Shown piece after piece: positions 16,549 through 24,139 of a stretch of DNA of 46,691 nucleotides; within the stretch, counting starts at the first letter, position 1, and the number at the start of each line of letters is the position of its first letter. The stretch is taken from the NCBI GenBank assembly GCA_020248905.1, contig JADCGR010000022.1:1-46691 (forward strand), given 5' to 3'. The notes beneath the pieces are model-generated. The model was not told the origin of the DNA. It saw nothing but the letters and a program-made list of their open reading frames with translations, and did no database searches. The translations under genes and the position numbers were made by a program. The DNA is from Curvibacter sp. (lineage in GTDB: Bacteria; Pseudomonadota; Gammaproteobacteria; Burkholderiales; Burkholderiaceae_C).

Positions 16549-16570
16549 CGTCCTGCGAGCCCTACACGCT

Positions 16571-17695
16571 CTACAGCGCCAGCATCAAGCCCTCGCGCGG
16601 ATCGCAGCGCCCCGCCAGCAACTTCTGGTAGGCGGCAGTCACCGCAAGCGCACCCCGGTCCGTGCGAACCACGAGCCAGGGATTGCCGGGCGCCGTCACC
16701 TTCTGCATGAAGGCTGACCAGGCCTGCGCCAGCCGTGCCTCGAAGCCTGCCGGGCCCCAGCCCTCGGGCGCCGCAGCCGAGCGCTTCTTGGCCTGGGCCG
16801 GCGCAAAAAACAGCTCGGGCCGCGGCCCGGGTAGGCCGCTGGCGCCGCCCAGGGCTTCCCAGTGGCTGCCACCGACGGAGCAGCTGTAGCGCAGCCTGGC
16901 CCCGAAATGGTCGTGGATGATGCGGCGCAGTGCCGCATCGCCCGCGAAGTCGACGTAGACCGTCGGCCGGCTCGGGTCCAAGGTCTGCACGTCCTCATAG
17001 CGCAGCACCTCGTCGTAGCAGCCCAGGCTGCGCGTGTAGTCCAGGTTGCCGCCGGAAGTCAGCCCGACCACCCGGGGCCTGCTGTTGCGGCCCGCCAGGC
17101 AGAAGGCTGTGCCATAGGCCGTCTTGCTCGATGCGCTGGACAGCAGCAGCTGGCCCGCGCCGTGGAACGCCTGCTCGGCCATGAAGTCATCAATCAGGAA
17201 AGAGGTCGTGAACAGCGGGCGCAGCAGGGCCTGGTGGCCTTCCAGCGCCGCGTCATAGGCCGGATCACTGGCGCACAGGACCAGCTGGTTGTAGACGGCG
17301 GCCAGTTCCCGCCGATGCGCGGCGCCGTCCATGAAGCCGCGTGCACTCAAATGCGCAGGCTGCACCACCAGATATTGGCCCATGGGCAGAAAGCCATACA
17401 CCCGCTGACCCGGCGCCACCGCCTCGTGGCGCGATTCAACCACCTCGGCAAACCCCCAGACCGGAACACAGCCCCAGCCCTCGGCGCCGCCGGGAAAAAA
17501 CTCCCAGTACCGCATCTTGTCGCCAAAGGCCGCGTAGGTAATGTTGTTGGCGGTCAGCGCAAACGACCGCACCCGCAGCCGGGCCTCGCCGGCCGCGAGT
17601 GCGCGCGCCGTGGGCGCGTCGGGATCGGGCAGCAGCCGGGTGCCACGCAGATCGGTGCGGCTCACACAGAAACGCGTCGCGCTGGCTTTGTCCAT
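16571..17695 (-). CDS. DUF2855 family protein (MDR dehydrogenase-like)
   Basis: A 374-residue protein with the layout of DUF2855: RLRVRSFALTANNITYA and YWEFFP near the N-terminus, GFLPMGQYLVV, then a central SSASSKTAYG and VVGLTSGGN stretch resembling the nucleotide-binding part of medium-chain dehydrogenases. It is likely an NAD(P)-dependent or cofactor-losing MDR relative; activity is unknown. The start MDKAS at 17695 has AAGGACGG just upstream, which favours it over an ATG ten codons earlier. Confidence 0.8.
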   Translation of the reverse strand: MDKASATRFCVSRTDLRGTRLLPDPDAPTARALAAGEARLRVRSFALTANNITYAAFGDKMRYWEFFPGGAEGWGCVPVWGFAEVVESRHEAVAPGQRVYGFLPMGQYLVVQPAHLSARGFMDGAAHRRELAAVYNQLVLCASDPAYDAALEGHQALLRPLFTTSFLIDDFMAEQAFHGAGQLLLSSASSKTAYGTAFCLAGRNSRPRVVGLTSGGNLDYTRSLGCYDEVLRYEDVQTLDPSRPTVYVDFAGDAALRRIIHDHFGARLRYSCSVGGSHWEALGGASGLPGPRPELFFAPAQAKKRSAAAPEGWGPAGFEARLAQAWSAFMQKVTAPGNPWLVVRTDRGALAVTAAYQKLLAGRCDPREGLMLAL

Positions 17696-17786
17696 GGTCC
17701 GTCCTTCCGTTGAAAGCCCGAGCATGCCCGCCCGGGGCCCTGGGCGCTGTCACCTGGGCGCTGCGGGTAAGCGCGCCCGCAAGGGC

Positions 17787-18206
17787 TTACTGCTTCGCCC
17801 GCAGACCCTGCGCCAGCGCGCCCAGGGCAATGCCGCCCAGCGCCCATAGCAGGTCCAGATTGCCCGTGCCCAAGCCGGCAATCGCCGGACCGGGGCACAC
17901 GCCGCACAGACCCCAGCCCACGCCAAAGAGCGCCGCGCCCAGCGCCGTGTCGCGGTTCCAGGCAGCGGCGTGCGCGCCAAAGCGACCACCCAGCAGCGGC
18001 TGCGTCAGCAGGCGTGGGGCACCCCGGTAGGCCAGCAGCACCACCACCACCGCGCTGCCCATCACGAGCATCAGGCCCCAGTCCTCAAAACGCAGGAAGC
18101 TCAGCACCACCTCGGGCCGCACCATGCCCGAAAGCGAGAGACCGAAACCAAACAGGGCGCCCGCAGCCAGCGTGGCCAGCGCGTCAGAGAGCTTCATGCC
18201 GTTCAT
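17787..18206 (-). CDS. YeeE/YedE family membrane protein, second half
   Basis: A 139-residue protein with about four membrane helices. It has GFGLSLSGM near the N-terminus and the Cys motif WGLCGVCPGPA near residue 108, typical of the C-terminal half of the YeeE/YedE sulfur transporter family. Its ATG overlaps the stop codon of the preceding gene (TGATG), so the two halves are probably made together and assemble as a pair, as in other bacteria with split YeeE proteins. Thiosulfate or another sulfur anion is the likely substrate. Confidence 0.85.
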   Translation of the reverse strand: MNGMKLSDALATLAAGALFGFGLSLSGMVRPEVVLSFLRFEDWGLMLVMGSAVVVVLLAYRGAPRLLTQPLLGGRFGAHAAAWNRDTALGAALFGVGWGLCGVCPGPAIAGLGTGNLDLLWALGGIALGALAQGLRAKQ

Positions 18207-18673
18207 CAAAACCACCTCGCCGCCAGGTTGGCTGTGAGGAAGGCCGTGGCCATGAAGGTCAGCACCGCGCCCAGCGAGGGCAGTTGCAGCGAGCCCAGGC
18301 CGCAGATGCCATGGCCCGAGGTGCAGCCATTGCCCAGCCGCGCACCATAGCCCACGAAAAAGCCGCCCAGCACTAGCTTCCAGGCGGGCACGCGCGTGCC
18401 CAGCGGGGTGCCGTCGGTGTAGCCCAGCCACCAGACGAGCGCGCCTACGATGAGCCCGGCCGCATAGACCAGCCGCCAGCCGCGGCTTTCAAGGTAGCGC
18501 GCTGCCTGGAAATAGGGTCTCTTGACCACCCAAGACCAGGTGCTGGAGAACACCGAGCTCATGCCGCCGATGCGGCCCGTGAAGACAAACAGCAGGGCCG
18601 TGCCCAGCCCCACCATCAGACCGCCGAGCGCGTAATGCGCCCAGCCCAGAGGAAACAGCGTATCGAGACTCAT
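18206..18673 (-). CDS. YeeE/YedE family membrane protein, first half
   Basis: A 155-residue protein with about four membrane helices. The loop GNGCTSGHGICGLG carries the conserved Cys and His of the family that line the sulfur-compound path. It precedes the second half with a one-base overlap. The long linker FSSTWSWVVKRPYF is common in the split form. Together the pair would make one eight-to-nine-helix importer or sulfur-relay component. Confidence 0.87.
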   Translation of the reverse strand: MSLDTLFPLGWAHYALGGLMVGLGTALLFVFTGRIGGMSSVFSSTWSWVVKRPYFQAARYLESRGWRLVYAAGLIVGALVWWLGYTDGTPLGTRVPAWKLVLGGFFVGYGARLGNGCTSGHGICGLGSLQLPSLGAVLTFMATAFLTANLAARWF

Positions 18674-18715
18674 GAGCGGAACTATCCCTCCAGCGGTTCG
18701 CGAGGCGTCGTCGCC

Positions 18716-19969
18716 TCAGGCAAGAGGTGATGGTTCGGTGGGAATGGCGTCCTGCACCGCCAGGGGCGGGAGCGTGGGTGCGCCGTTTCGCGAGTCAGAA
18801 ATCAGGGCACGACGTTCCGCCTCGTGGATCACTTCCAGCGGGCTCGCGCGTCCGGGGTTCTTCAGCGTCACCACGCCGACGGACAGCTGGGGTGCGAACT
18901 CATGGCGCAACTGGTCACGGCCGGTCACCATCAGCCGGCGCGCGGCTGTGGCACGCAGGCGCTGCACGGTCTCTTGCACAAGCTCACGGCGCTTGTCAGC
19001 CGAGATCACCACCACAAAGCAGCGCGGCTGGTACAGGCCCACCACGCAGCGAAAGCCCGCGGCGCGCCGGATGCGCGCCGCCGTCGCCACCTGGATCTGC
19101 TGCTCCACGCCGTGGCCCGCCATCGTGCTGAGCTCGTAGAGATTGCCCACATTCAGGCAGACCAGCGTGCATTCACCGCGCAGCCGGGCCGCGCGCCAGA
19201 AGGCGTGCTCCACCTCGCTCAGCAGCATCGAGCCCGTCGGCAGGCCCGTGGCGGCATCCGCCCCGACCTTCAGGCTGGCTAGCCGCGTGAGCTCGCGCTG
19301 CTCTCGGTTGCGCAGCATGACCAGCACGATACAGGTCAGGAAGTACAGCACGGTGATGATGGCCGTCGCGATCCATGTGCCGATTCCGAAGCCCGGCACG
19401 GCCAGCGCCTTCAGGTAGATTCCCACGACCATCAGCACCAGCCCGACGCAGGCCATGGCCATCCAGCGCGCCAGCGGGTCGCCCAATGCGGCGGCACGCA
19501 GGGTGGCACCAAGCCCAAGCACGGCTGCGGTGAAGTTCACCAAGAAGGTGAGGTAGAGCAGCGTGGCGAACTCCTCGGGCGTTGACCGCACCGCCACGAC
19601 GAGCAGCGCCGCGCTGGCCAGGCCCAGCACCAGGGCACCCCAGGCCGTCATGGCATGGACTGTGCGGTCCTCGCGGTTGCCACCCAGCCAGATGCCCAGG
19701 TAATACAGGGCCACGGCGCCAGCCGCCGGCCCGAGGCTGCCTTTGACGCCCTGTACAAACCACACCGGGAAGAAGTCGTTCACGAACTCGCTAAGAAGGC
19801 CGCTCATGACCACGCAGGCCGCGCCCGCGATCAGCACGAAAGCCACGTTGCGCAGGCCGCCGCGCTTGAAGTTGATCATGGCGTCCGTGATCGCCAGTGC
19901 CGCCAGGGTCAGCAGACCCCCGAGCATGGCGGACCAGACGGCTATTTCGGCGGTGGACATGGGCGCCAT
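18716..19969 (-). CDS. Membrane protein with a degenerate GGDEF domain
   Basis: A 417-residue protein. Residues 1 to about 220 hold seven hydrophobic segments, a probable membrane sensor; after a short linker comes DAATGLPTGSMLLSEVEHAF, which matches the start of a GGDEF domain (D-x-LTGLxNR-like). At the position of the GG(D/E)EF signature the sequence reads GLYQPRCFVVV, so the catalytic and metal-binding residues are lost. It is unlikely to make cyclic di-GMP and may bind nucleotide or act as a signalling scaffold. It lies 43 bases upstream of the first YeeE gene on the same strand. Confidence 0.8.
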   Translation of the reverse strand: MAPMSTAEIAVWSAMLGGLLTLAALAITDAMINFKRGGLRNVAFVLIAGAACVVMSGLLSEFVNDFFPVWFVQGVKGSLGPAAGAVALYYLGIWLGGNREDRTVHAMTAWGALVLGLASAALLVVAVRSTPEEFATLLYLTFLVNFTAAVLGLGATLRAAALGDPLARWMAMACVGLVLMVVGIYLKALAVPGFGIGTWIATAIITVLYFLTCIVLVMLRNREQRELTRLASLKVGADAATGLPTGSMLLSEVEHAFWRAARLRGECTLVCLNVGNLYELSTMAGHGVEQQIQVATAARIRRAAGFRCVVGLYQPRCFVVVISADKRRELVQETVQRLRATAARRLMVTGRDQLRHEFAPQLSVGVVTLKNPGRASPLEVIHEAERRALISDSRNGAPTLPPLAVQDAIPTEPSPLA

Positions 19970-20045
19970 TATGGCTGCGCCGCACAGGCCTTCCGCCCGC
20001 TGTGGTTTCGGTTCCGCGCGGCCCGGTCAGGGGCTCGCGGCGGCC

Positions 20046-20475
20046 TCAGTGCACCGTGTAGGGTTCGTCGGTTTCGGCGTCGGGCGAGGGGGCATCCGCG
20101 TCCGCCCGGCTCTGTTGCCGCACGTCATCCATGGCGCGGCGCCCCAGCAAGGTGTAGACCTTGCCGACGCCCAAGATCACCACGTTGTGTACAGCCGCGT
20201 CCACCATGGCCACCGCGTTGTCCACCGCCACGTGCATGATGTCAAAGCGCCCCGCCGCCTGGCCTGAGCGCAGCGCGTCCGAGTTAGGCGTAAAAGACAT
20301 CTCCACCTGCGGGCCGCGCCGCGTTCGATGGCCATGTAGATCGGCACATTGCTGGCCCCGCGAAACACATTCACCCGCAGCGTGGCCGGGTCAATGGCCG
20401 GCGCCGCCGGCGCAAGAGGCCCGGGTTGCAGGCAGCCAGCAGCGTGCCCGCTGCGATCATCGGAAGCTTTTTCAT
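20046..20475 (-). pseudogene. Remnant of an ABC transporter substrate-binding protein gene
   Basis: Three frames read in turn make a recognisable start of an NMT1/THI5-like binding protein: MKKLPMIAAGTLLAAC (signal peptide, from 20475), then APAIDPATLRVNVFRGASNV and PIYMAIERG in a second frame (about 20320-20415), then QVEMSFTPNSDALRSG and AAGRFDIMHVAVDNAVAMVD in a third (to about 20170). About eight residues seem missing at the second break and the normal C-terminal two thirds are absent; the last 40 codons (VGKVYTLLGRR to EPYTVH) do not fit the family. Each frame change corresponds to a net loss of one base. The gene is dead. Confidence 0.7.
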
Positions 20476-20554
20476 GAAGCGTCCTGGCCAGTTGCCAGCG
20501 TTCATACGGGCTCGGGCCAGCAAAACCGCTGCGGGGGTCTGCGCCAAGCAGCCC

Positions 20555-21181
20555 TCAGTCGTCGTGTCGTGATGCGGGCACGGTGTGCTCCCACACCAGC
20601 AGCAGGTTGTTGGCCGGCATGGCGTGGCGCGCGGCAAGTTGCAGGCCCGCGCGCAGCGCCTCGGCCTCCACGTCTTCGCGGCGGCGCAGGCCCCATTGCG
20701 CGTTGCGCCGTTTCAGGCTGGCGTCGAAGGCCAGATTGCTCTCGGTGGTCGGCACCTCGTCTTCCAGGTAGGGCCCGTAAGTCACGAGCCGTCCGCCTGG
20801 GCCCAGGTGGCGCGCGGCGCCGCGCATCAGCCCTGCGCAGCAGGCCCAGGGCGCGATGTGCAGCATGTTGGCACAGTAGATCAGATCCACCGAATCCAGC
20901 GCAGCCCAGGGCTCGTGCAGCACATCCAGCAGGCGCGGCGGCGCTACATTGGCCAGCCCCGCTGCTGCGATGCGTGCGTGGATGGATGCAAAGTACTCGT
21001 CCGTCTGGTCCGAGGGCTGCCAGTGCCATGCCGGCAGGTGCTGCGCAAACCACACCACATGCTGGCCGGTGCCGCTGGCCACTTCGAGCGCGCGGCCCTG
21101 CGCTGGCAGCAGGGCCTGCAGCTGCCCGAGGATGGGTTGCTTGTTGCGCTCGGACGGTGCGCTGAAGGCTAGCTCGCTCAC
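20555..21181 (-). CDS. DUF938 family SAM-dependent methyltransferase
   Basis: A 208-residue protein with the class I methyltransferase motif LEVASGTGQHVVWFA (motif I), then QPSDQTDE and DLIYCANMLHIAPW. The opening SAPSERNKQPIL is typical of DUF938. The acceptor is unknown. The start codon is GTG and overlaps the stop of the preceding 35-residue gene by four bases (GTGA), so it is probably translated by coupling; no independent ribosome site is clear. Confidence 0.85.
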   Translation of the reverse strand: MSELAFSAPSERNKQPILGQLQALLPAQGRALEVASGTGQHVVWFAQHLPAWHWQPSDQTDEYFASIHARIAAAGLANVAPPRLLDVLHEPWAALDSVDLIYCANMLHIAPWACCAGLMRGAARHLGPGGRLVTYGPYLEDEVPTTESNLAFDASLKRRNAQWGLRRREDVEAEALRAGLQLAARHAMPANNLLLVWEHTVPASRHDD

Positions 21182-21285
21182 GGTTTGTCAGGCCGCTTGA
21201 GCACCAAGACGCCCTCGGAGGGGGGCGTGATATTCCAGCCGTCGAGCACGAGTTCACGCCGAATGGTGATCTTGGGTTTTTTCAT
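21178..21285 (-). CDS. 35-residue protein coupled to the methyltransferase
   Basis: A 35-residue protein beginning MKKPKITIRREL and ending LVLKRPDKP. A strong ribosome site (GGAGG, 11 bases before the ATG) supports it. It starts 18 bases after the stop of the preceding small gene and overlaps the methyltransferase start by four bases, so it sits in an operon-like run. Its composition is basic with alternating hydrophobic residues suggesting a small beta hairpin. No family is recognised; it might work as a leader peptide that lets ribosomes reach the GTG start of the next gene. Confidence 0.6.
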   Translation of the reverse strand: MKKPKITIRRELVLDGWNITPPSEGVLVLKRPDKP

Positions 21286-21302
21286 GGGGGCGCCTCCGCG
21301 TG

Positions 21303-21536
21303 TCAGGGCTCGTGCAGCACGGCATTGAGCGCCAGGGCATCGGGGTGGGGCAGCATGGCATTGTGCTGGCCGGTCAGCGGCCCGCCGCCGGGCACGAGCT
21401 GCCCATTGGCCTCATAGCCGATGGCCTTGAACTTCCACACCGCGCCCACGCGCTTGAGGTTGCCCACATGCGCGCCATCGGGCGCCAGCACGCGCCAGGC
21501 ATCGGCGTTCAGCGGGGCCAGGGTGTACTGTTGCAT
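21303..21536 (-). CDS. Small conserved hypothetical protein (77 residues)
   Basis: A 77-residue protein starting MQQYTLAPLNADAW. It is likely soluble, with beta-prone stretches (WRVLAPDGAHVGNLKRVG, VWKFKAIGY) and a Gly/Pro loop. The ATG at 21536 has GAGG eight bases upstream; an upstream ATG at 21560 would overlap the preceding gene by 20 bases. It is located between the GIY-YIG-like gene and the 35-residue gene. I do not recognise the family. Confidence 0.6.
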   Translation of the reverse strand: MQQYTLAPLNADAWRVLAPDGAHVGNLKRVGAVWKFKAIGYEANGQLVPGGGPLTGQHNAMLPHPDALALNAVLHEP

Positions 21537-21540
21537 GGCC

Positions 21541-21867
21541 TCAAGCTTGCCACACGCCAAAGCCGGCCGAGCGCAGGTCGATGCCGATCTCCACCTCGCG
21601 CGCCTGCGCCTCTTCGTAGCGCATGGGGTTGAAGCCCTCGTAAAGATCGGGTAGCAGGCGCAGGCCGTATTGCGTGACGTAGCGATTGGCCTGGATGCCG
21701 GCCTTGTGCTTGTCGAAACGCACGTCCGGGTCCAGGCCTGTCATGCCCACGTAGACGCAGGGTTGGCCTTCCACATAGCCCGGGTTGCGCTTGCGGAACT
21801 TCGGCTCGTCCAGCACGTCCCTGGACAGCTCGATCACGTACACGTGGTAATGCGGGCGGCGGGCCAT
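21541..21867 (-). CDS. Small GIY-YIG-like protein
   Basis: A 108-residue protein. It has HVYVIEL near residue 8, VYVGMTG near residue 38 followed by RFDKHKAG and a YG a few residues on, then EAQAREVEIG with a possible catalytic Glu. The order (VYVIEL, YVGMT, Arg, HK, Glu) follows the GIY-YIG nuclease fold, although the spacing between the two halves of the signature is longer because of a 20-residue insert (DEPKFRKRNPGYVEG). It may be a nuclease or a derived non-catalytic form. Confidence 0.6.
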   Translation of the reverse strand: MARRPHYHVYVIELSRDVLDEPKFRKRNPGYVEGQPCVYVGMTGLDPDVRFDKHKAGIQANRYVTQYGLRLLPDLYEGFNPMRYEEAQAREVEIGIDLRSAGFGVWQA

Positions 21868-21911
21868 GGCAAGGCGGGTCAGCAGCGCATCGGCAAGGCG
21901 TCAGCCACGCA

Positions 21912-22616
21912 TCAGCAGCCCAGCTGATCGGCCAGGTGCAGCAGGTCGCGCGCGTGCAGGGTGTTGGCGGGCTCGGGCGTGTCGTCCTTGCCGTGGCCGC
22001 CGCCGTGTTCCAAGGGGCGCTCGATGTAAGCCGTCTGCAGGCCGCAGGCGCGCGCCGCGGCCAGGTCGTCCTGATGCGTGGCCACCAGCATCACCTGCGC
22101 GGGCGGCACATCGAACACGCGCGCCACGCCCAGGTAAGTGGCCGGGTCTGGCTTGTAGGCGCGGAAGACCTCGGCCGAGAGGATGCAGTCCCAGGGCAGA
22201 CCGGCGCGCTTGGCCATGTTGGTGAGCAGGCCGATGTTGCCGTTGGACAGGGTGCAGATTGTGTGGCGCGCCTTGAGCCGCATGAGCCCGGCCACCGTGT
22301 CGGGCCAGGGGTCCAGCCGGTGCCAGGCGCGGTTGAGATGGCGGCGCTCGTCCTCGGGCATATCCTGCAGGCCGAAGGCCGGAAGGATCTCGTCCAGGAT
22401 CATGCGGTGCAGGTCGTCAATCAGCGTCCAGCCCAGCTCGCCGCTCATCACGCGCGCCATGGCCGGCCGGTAGCCTGCGCGCCAGGCCCGCGCAAAGGCT
22501 GCGCCGTCCACGCCCGGGCGCAGCGCATGCACCTCGCGTGCAATGCTGCCGTGCCAGTCGACCACGGTGCCGAAGATGTCGAAGGCGAGGACCTGCGGCG
22601 CGGTCACGAAGCTCAT
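21912..22616 (-). CDS. Haloacid dehalogenase type II
   Basis: A 234-residue HAD-superfamily hydrolase. Motif I is LAFDIFGTVVDW with the nucleophile Asp, motif II is TICTLSNGN, motif III Lys is in YKPDPATY, and motif IV is VATHQDDLAAA. The sequence pattern is that of L-2-haloacid dehalogenases, which hydrolyse 2-haloalkanoic acids to hydroxy acids, but related HAD enzymes have other substrates. The ATG at 22616 overlaps the stop of the DUF427 gene by four bases (ATGA), so they are coupled. Confidence 0.85.
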   Translation of the reverse strand: MSFVTAPQVLAFDIFGTVVDWHGSIAREVHALRPGVDGAAFARAWRAGYRPAMARVMSGELGWTLIDDLHRMILDEILPAFGLQDMPEDERRHLNRAWHRLDPWPDTVAGLMRLKARHTICTLSNGNIGLLTNMAKRAGLPWDCILSAEVFRAYKPDPATYLGVARVFDVPPAQVMLVATHQDDLAAARACGLQTAYIERPLEHGGGHGKDDTPEPANTLHARDLLHLADQLGC

Positions 22617-22894
22617 TCCTCGATCTTCACGCCCTTCCAGAAGGCCACGCGGCCCTGGATGAGGTGGGCGTCGGCCCGGGGCTCGGGGTAGAACCACACG
22701 GCGTCGGGCAGCATGTCGCCGTTGACCAGCAGGCTGTAGTAGTGCGCCTCGCCCTTCCAGGGGCAGGTGGTCTTGTGATTCGAAAAGGTGACGTACTCGC
22801 GCTTGAGCGTGTGCTCGGGGAAGTAGTGGTTGCCCTCCACCAGCACGGTGTCGTCACTCTCAGCGATGACGGTGTTGTTCCAGGTGGCTTTCAT
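22613..22894 (-). CDS. DUF427 family protein
   Basis: A 93-residue protein of the DUF427 family: VIAESDDTVLVEGNHYFP, then TTCPWKGEAHYYSL and DAVWFYPEP are typical. The fold is a small beta barrel; function is unknown. It is coupled to the dehalogenase by a four-base overlap, and the STAS-like gene upstream ends exactly at its first base, so the low-GC pair may run into it. Confidence 0.88.
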   Translation of the reverse strand: MKATWNNTVIAESDDTVLVEGNHYFPEHTLKREYVTFSNHKTTCPWKGEAHYYSLLVNGDMLPDAVWFYPEPRADAHLIQGRVAFWKGVKIEE

Positions 22895-23196
22895 CAGGTC
22901 GCTTTCCCTGAGGTGTTCTTAGTAGCGAAGTCGAATCTACTCTTGATTAGTTGATTTATATGTCGAGTTGAGTCGATGATGTGTAGATGCGCCTTGACTT
23001 GTTCGAATGAGAAATTCTCTAGCAATCGAATGATCGCGGAGTTCACAAATGCTGACGGGACAGAGCTGATTCCATCAAACGAAAGGTCCACAGAGTTGCC
23101 ATCGTCAATATGACTTTTGATGAGGGTGTAGACCGTTTCACCGTCTTCGTAGCTCGATGCTGTGCTTACGTGGTCAAGAATTCTGATCTTTACCAT
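22894..23196 (-). CDS. STAS-like domain protein (DUF4325 type)
   Basis: A 100-residue protein. VDLSFDGISSVPSAFVNSAI is the core of the STAS-like DUF4325 fold (a strand, then a loop with a Ser/Thr-rich turn and a helix), followed by LHIIDST. DUF4325 proteins resemble the anti-anti-sigma partner of partner-switching modules. The gene overlaps the upstream ATPase gene by seven bases. It is clearly richer in A and T than the flanking genes (for example GATTAGTTGATTTATATG), so the pair was probably acquired. Function unproven. Confidence 0.8.
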   Translation of the reverse strand: MVKIRILDHVSTASSYEDGETVYTLIKSHIDDGNSVDLSFDGISSVPSAFVNSAIIRLLENFSFEQVKAHLHIIDSTRHINQLIKSRFDFATKNTSGKAT

Positions 23197-24107
23197 TCAA
23201 AAGGCTCCAGTTCGGCATCGGCAGCTGTTTTCTCTAATGTATCGGTTCTAAGTAGAACGCGTACCAATGTGCCAGGATAGAAGCCGTTCTGATGACGCGC
23301 TGTTAGCGCTGTTCCAGAGCTACCTTTTGATGCCGATAAGTTGGCTTTTCCTGAAGCAAGCAAGACAGTGCCGTTATTCCGTTGCGTCACGTATCGCATC
23401 AGATTCGGTAATCCAGCTCCTCTGTTTCTGACATTGCTTTGGGTAGAGAACCCTTCTTCGCAGGCTTTGCGGAGGGCTTCTGGATCCGATAAATCCGGGA
23501 TCTTTGTCCTAACGACGTTTGGGATGCCATAGCCAAAATCGGATACCGCAAGCTGAATCTGTTGCTTGTTTGGAAAGTGTTGGGCAAAGGTACAGCCAAT
23601 TCCTTCACCAGAATGATCATCAACGTTATGAAAGATCTCTTCTAATGAAGTTCGCAGGGAAGAGAGCGATTCTTCGGATAAGCCAACTTCCATGCCAATC
23701 CAAGGCATGAGCTTTTGGTAGAGGAAACTTGTGAACTCGGTTTGGGCAATCAACTGCAATGGCATCGTCGTTGACCGAAGCGAACTCCCTTCAAATATCG
23801 GGGTCTTTAGATAGTGTCTAAAAAATCCAGCATCGTCCAGAAATTCGGTAACCCGTGTCTTCGTCTTGTGCCCTTTGAACCAGACGGAAACGCCAACCTT
23901 CTTCAGATACTCGATTAGATTGCTAAGAACGACAACGCCAACGGGTTCGATGAACGTTACCTTTGAAAAATCAAAATAGACCTTTGAGCATTTAGCATCG
24001 TTCTGTTCGCTCAGCAATTGATCAATGAACTGGTACATCGTCCAAGCGTTAAAGCTTGGAGGAAGTTCAACGGTAATCTCTCTTTTGGAAAGAATGTTCC
24101 AAATCAA
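23190..24107 (-). CDS. STAS-HATPase fusion: GHKL ATPase with N-terminal STAS-like domain
   Basis: About 305 residues. The N-terminal half has a STAS-like core (KVYFDFSKVTFIEPVGVVVL) and the C-terminal half a GHKL ATPase: N-box SLEEIFHNVDDHS, G1 DFGYGIP and G2 RGAGLPNL. No histidine phosphotransfer helix is present, so this is closer to RsbW-type kinases than to sensor kinases. Two starts are possible: TTG at 24152, which overlaps glnS by 13 bases, or TTG at 24107, which has CTCGGAG eight bases upstream; the latter is used. It is low in GC like its partner. Confidence 0.8.
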   Translation of the reverse strand: MIWNILSKREITVELPPSFNAWTMYQFIDQLLSEQNDAKCSKVYFDFSKVTFIEPVGVVVLSNLIEYLKKVGVSVWFKGHKTKTRVTEFLDDAGFFRHYLKTPIFEGSSLRSTTMPLQLIAQTEFTSFLYQKLMPWIGMEVGLSEESLSSLRTSLEEIFHNVDDHSGEGIGCTFAQHFPNKQQIQLAVSDFGYGIPNVVRTKIPDLSDPEALRKACEEGFSTQSNVRNRGAGLPNLMRYVTQRNNGTVLLASGKANLSASKGSSGTALTARHQNGFYPGTLVRVLLRTDTLEKTAADAELEPFEW

Positions 24108-24139
24108 AGCAATCTCCGAGCAGCGTGAATCCTTGGAGG

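Noticed and set aside
23399-23623. Short antisense frames inside the STAS/ATPase pair
   Set aside because: They overlap a gene with intact GHKL motifs and have no features of their own.
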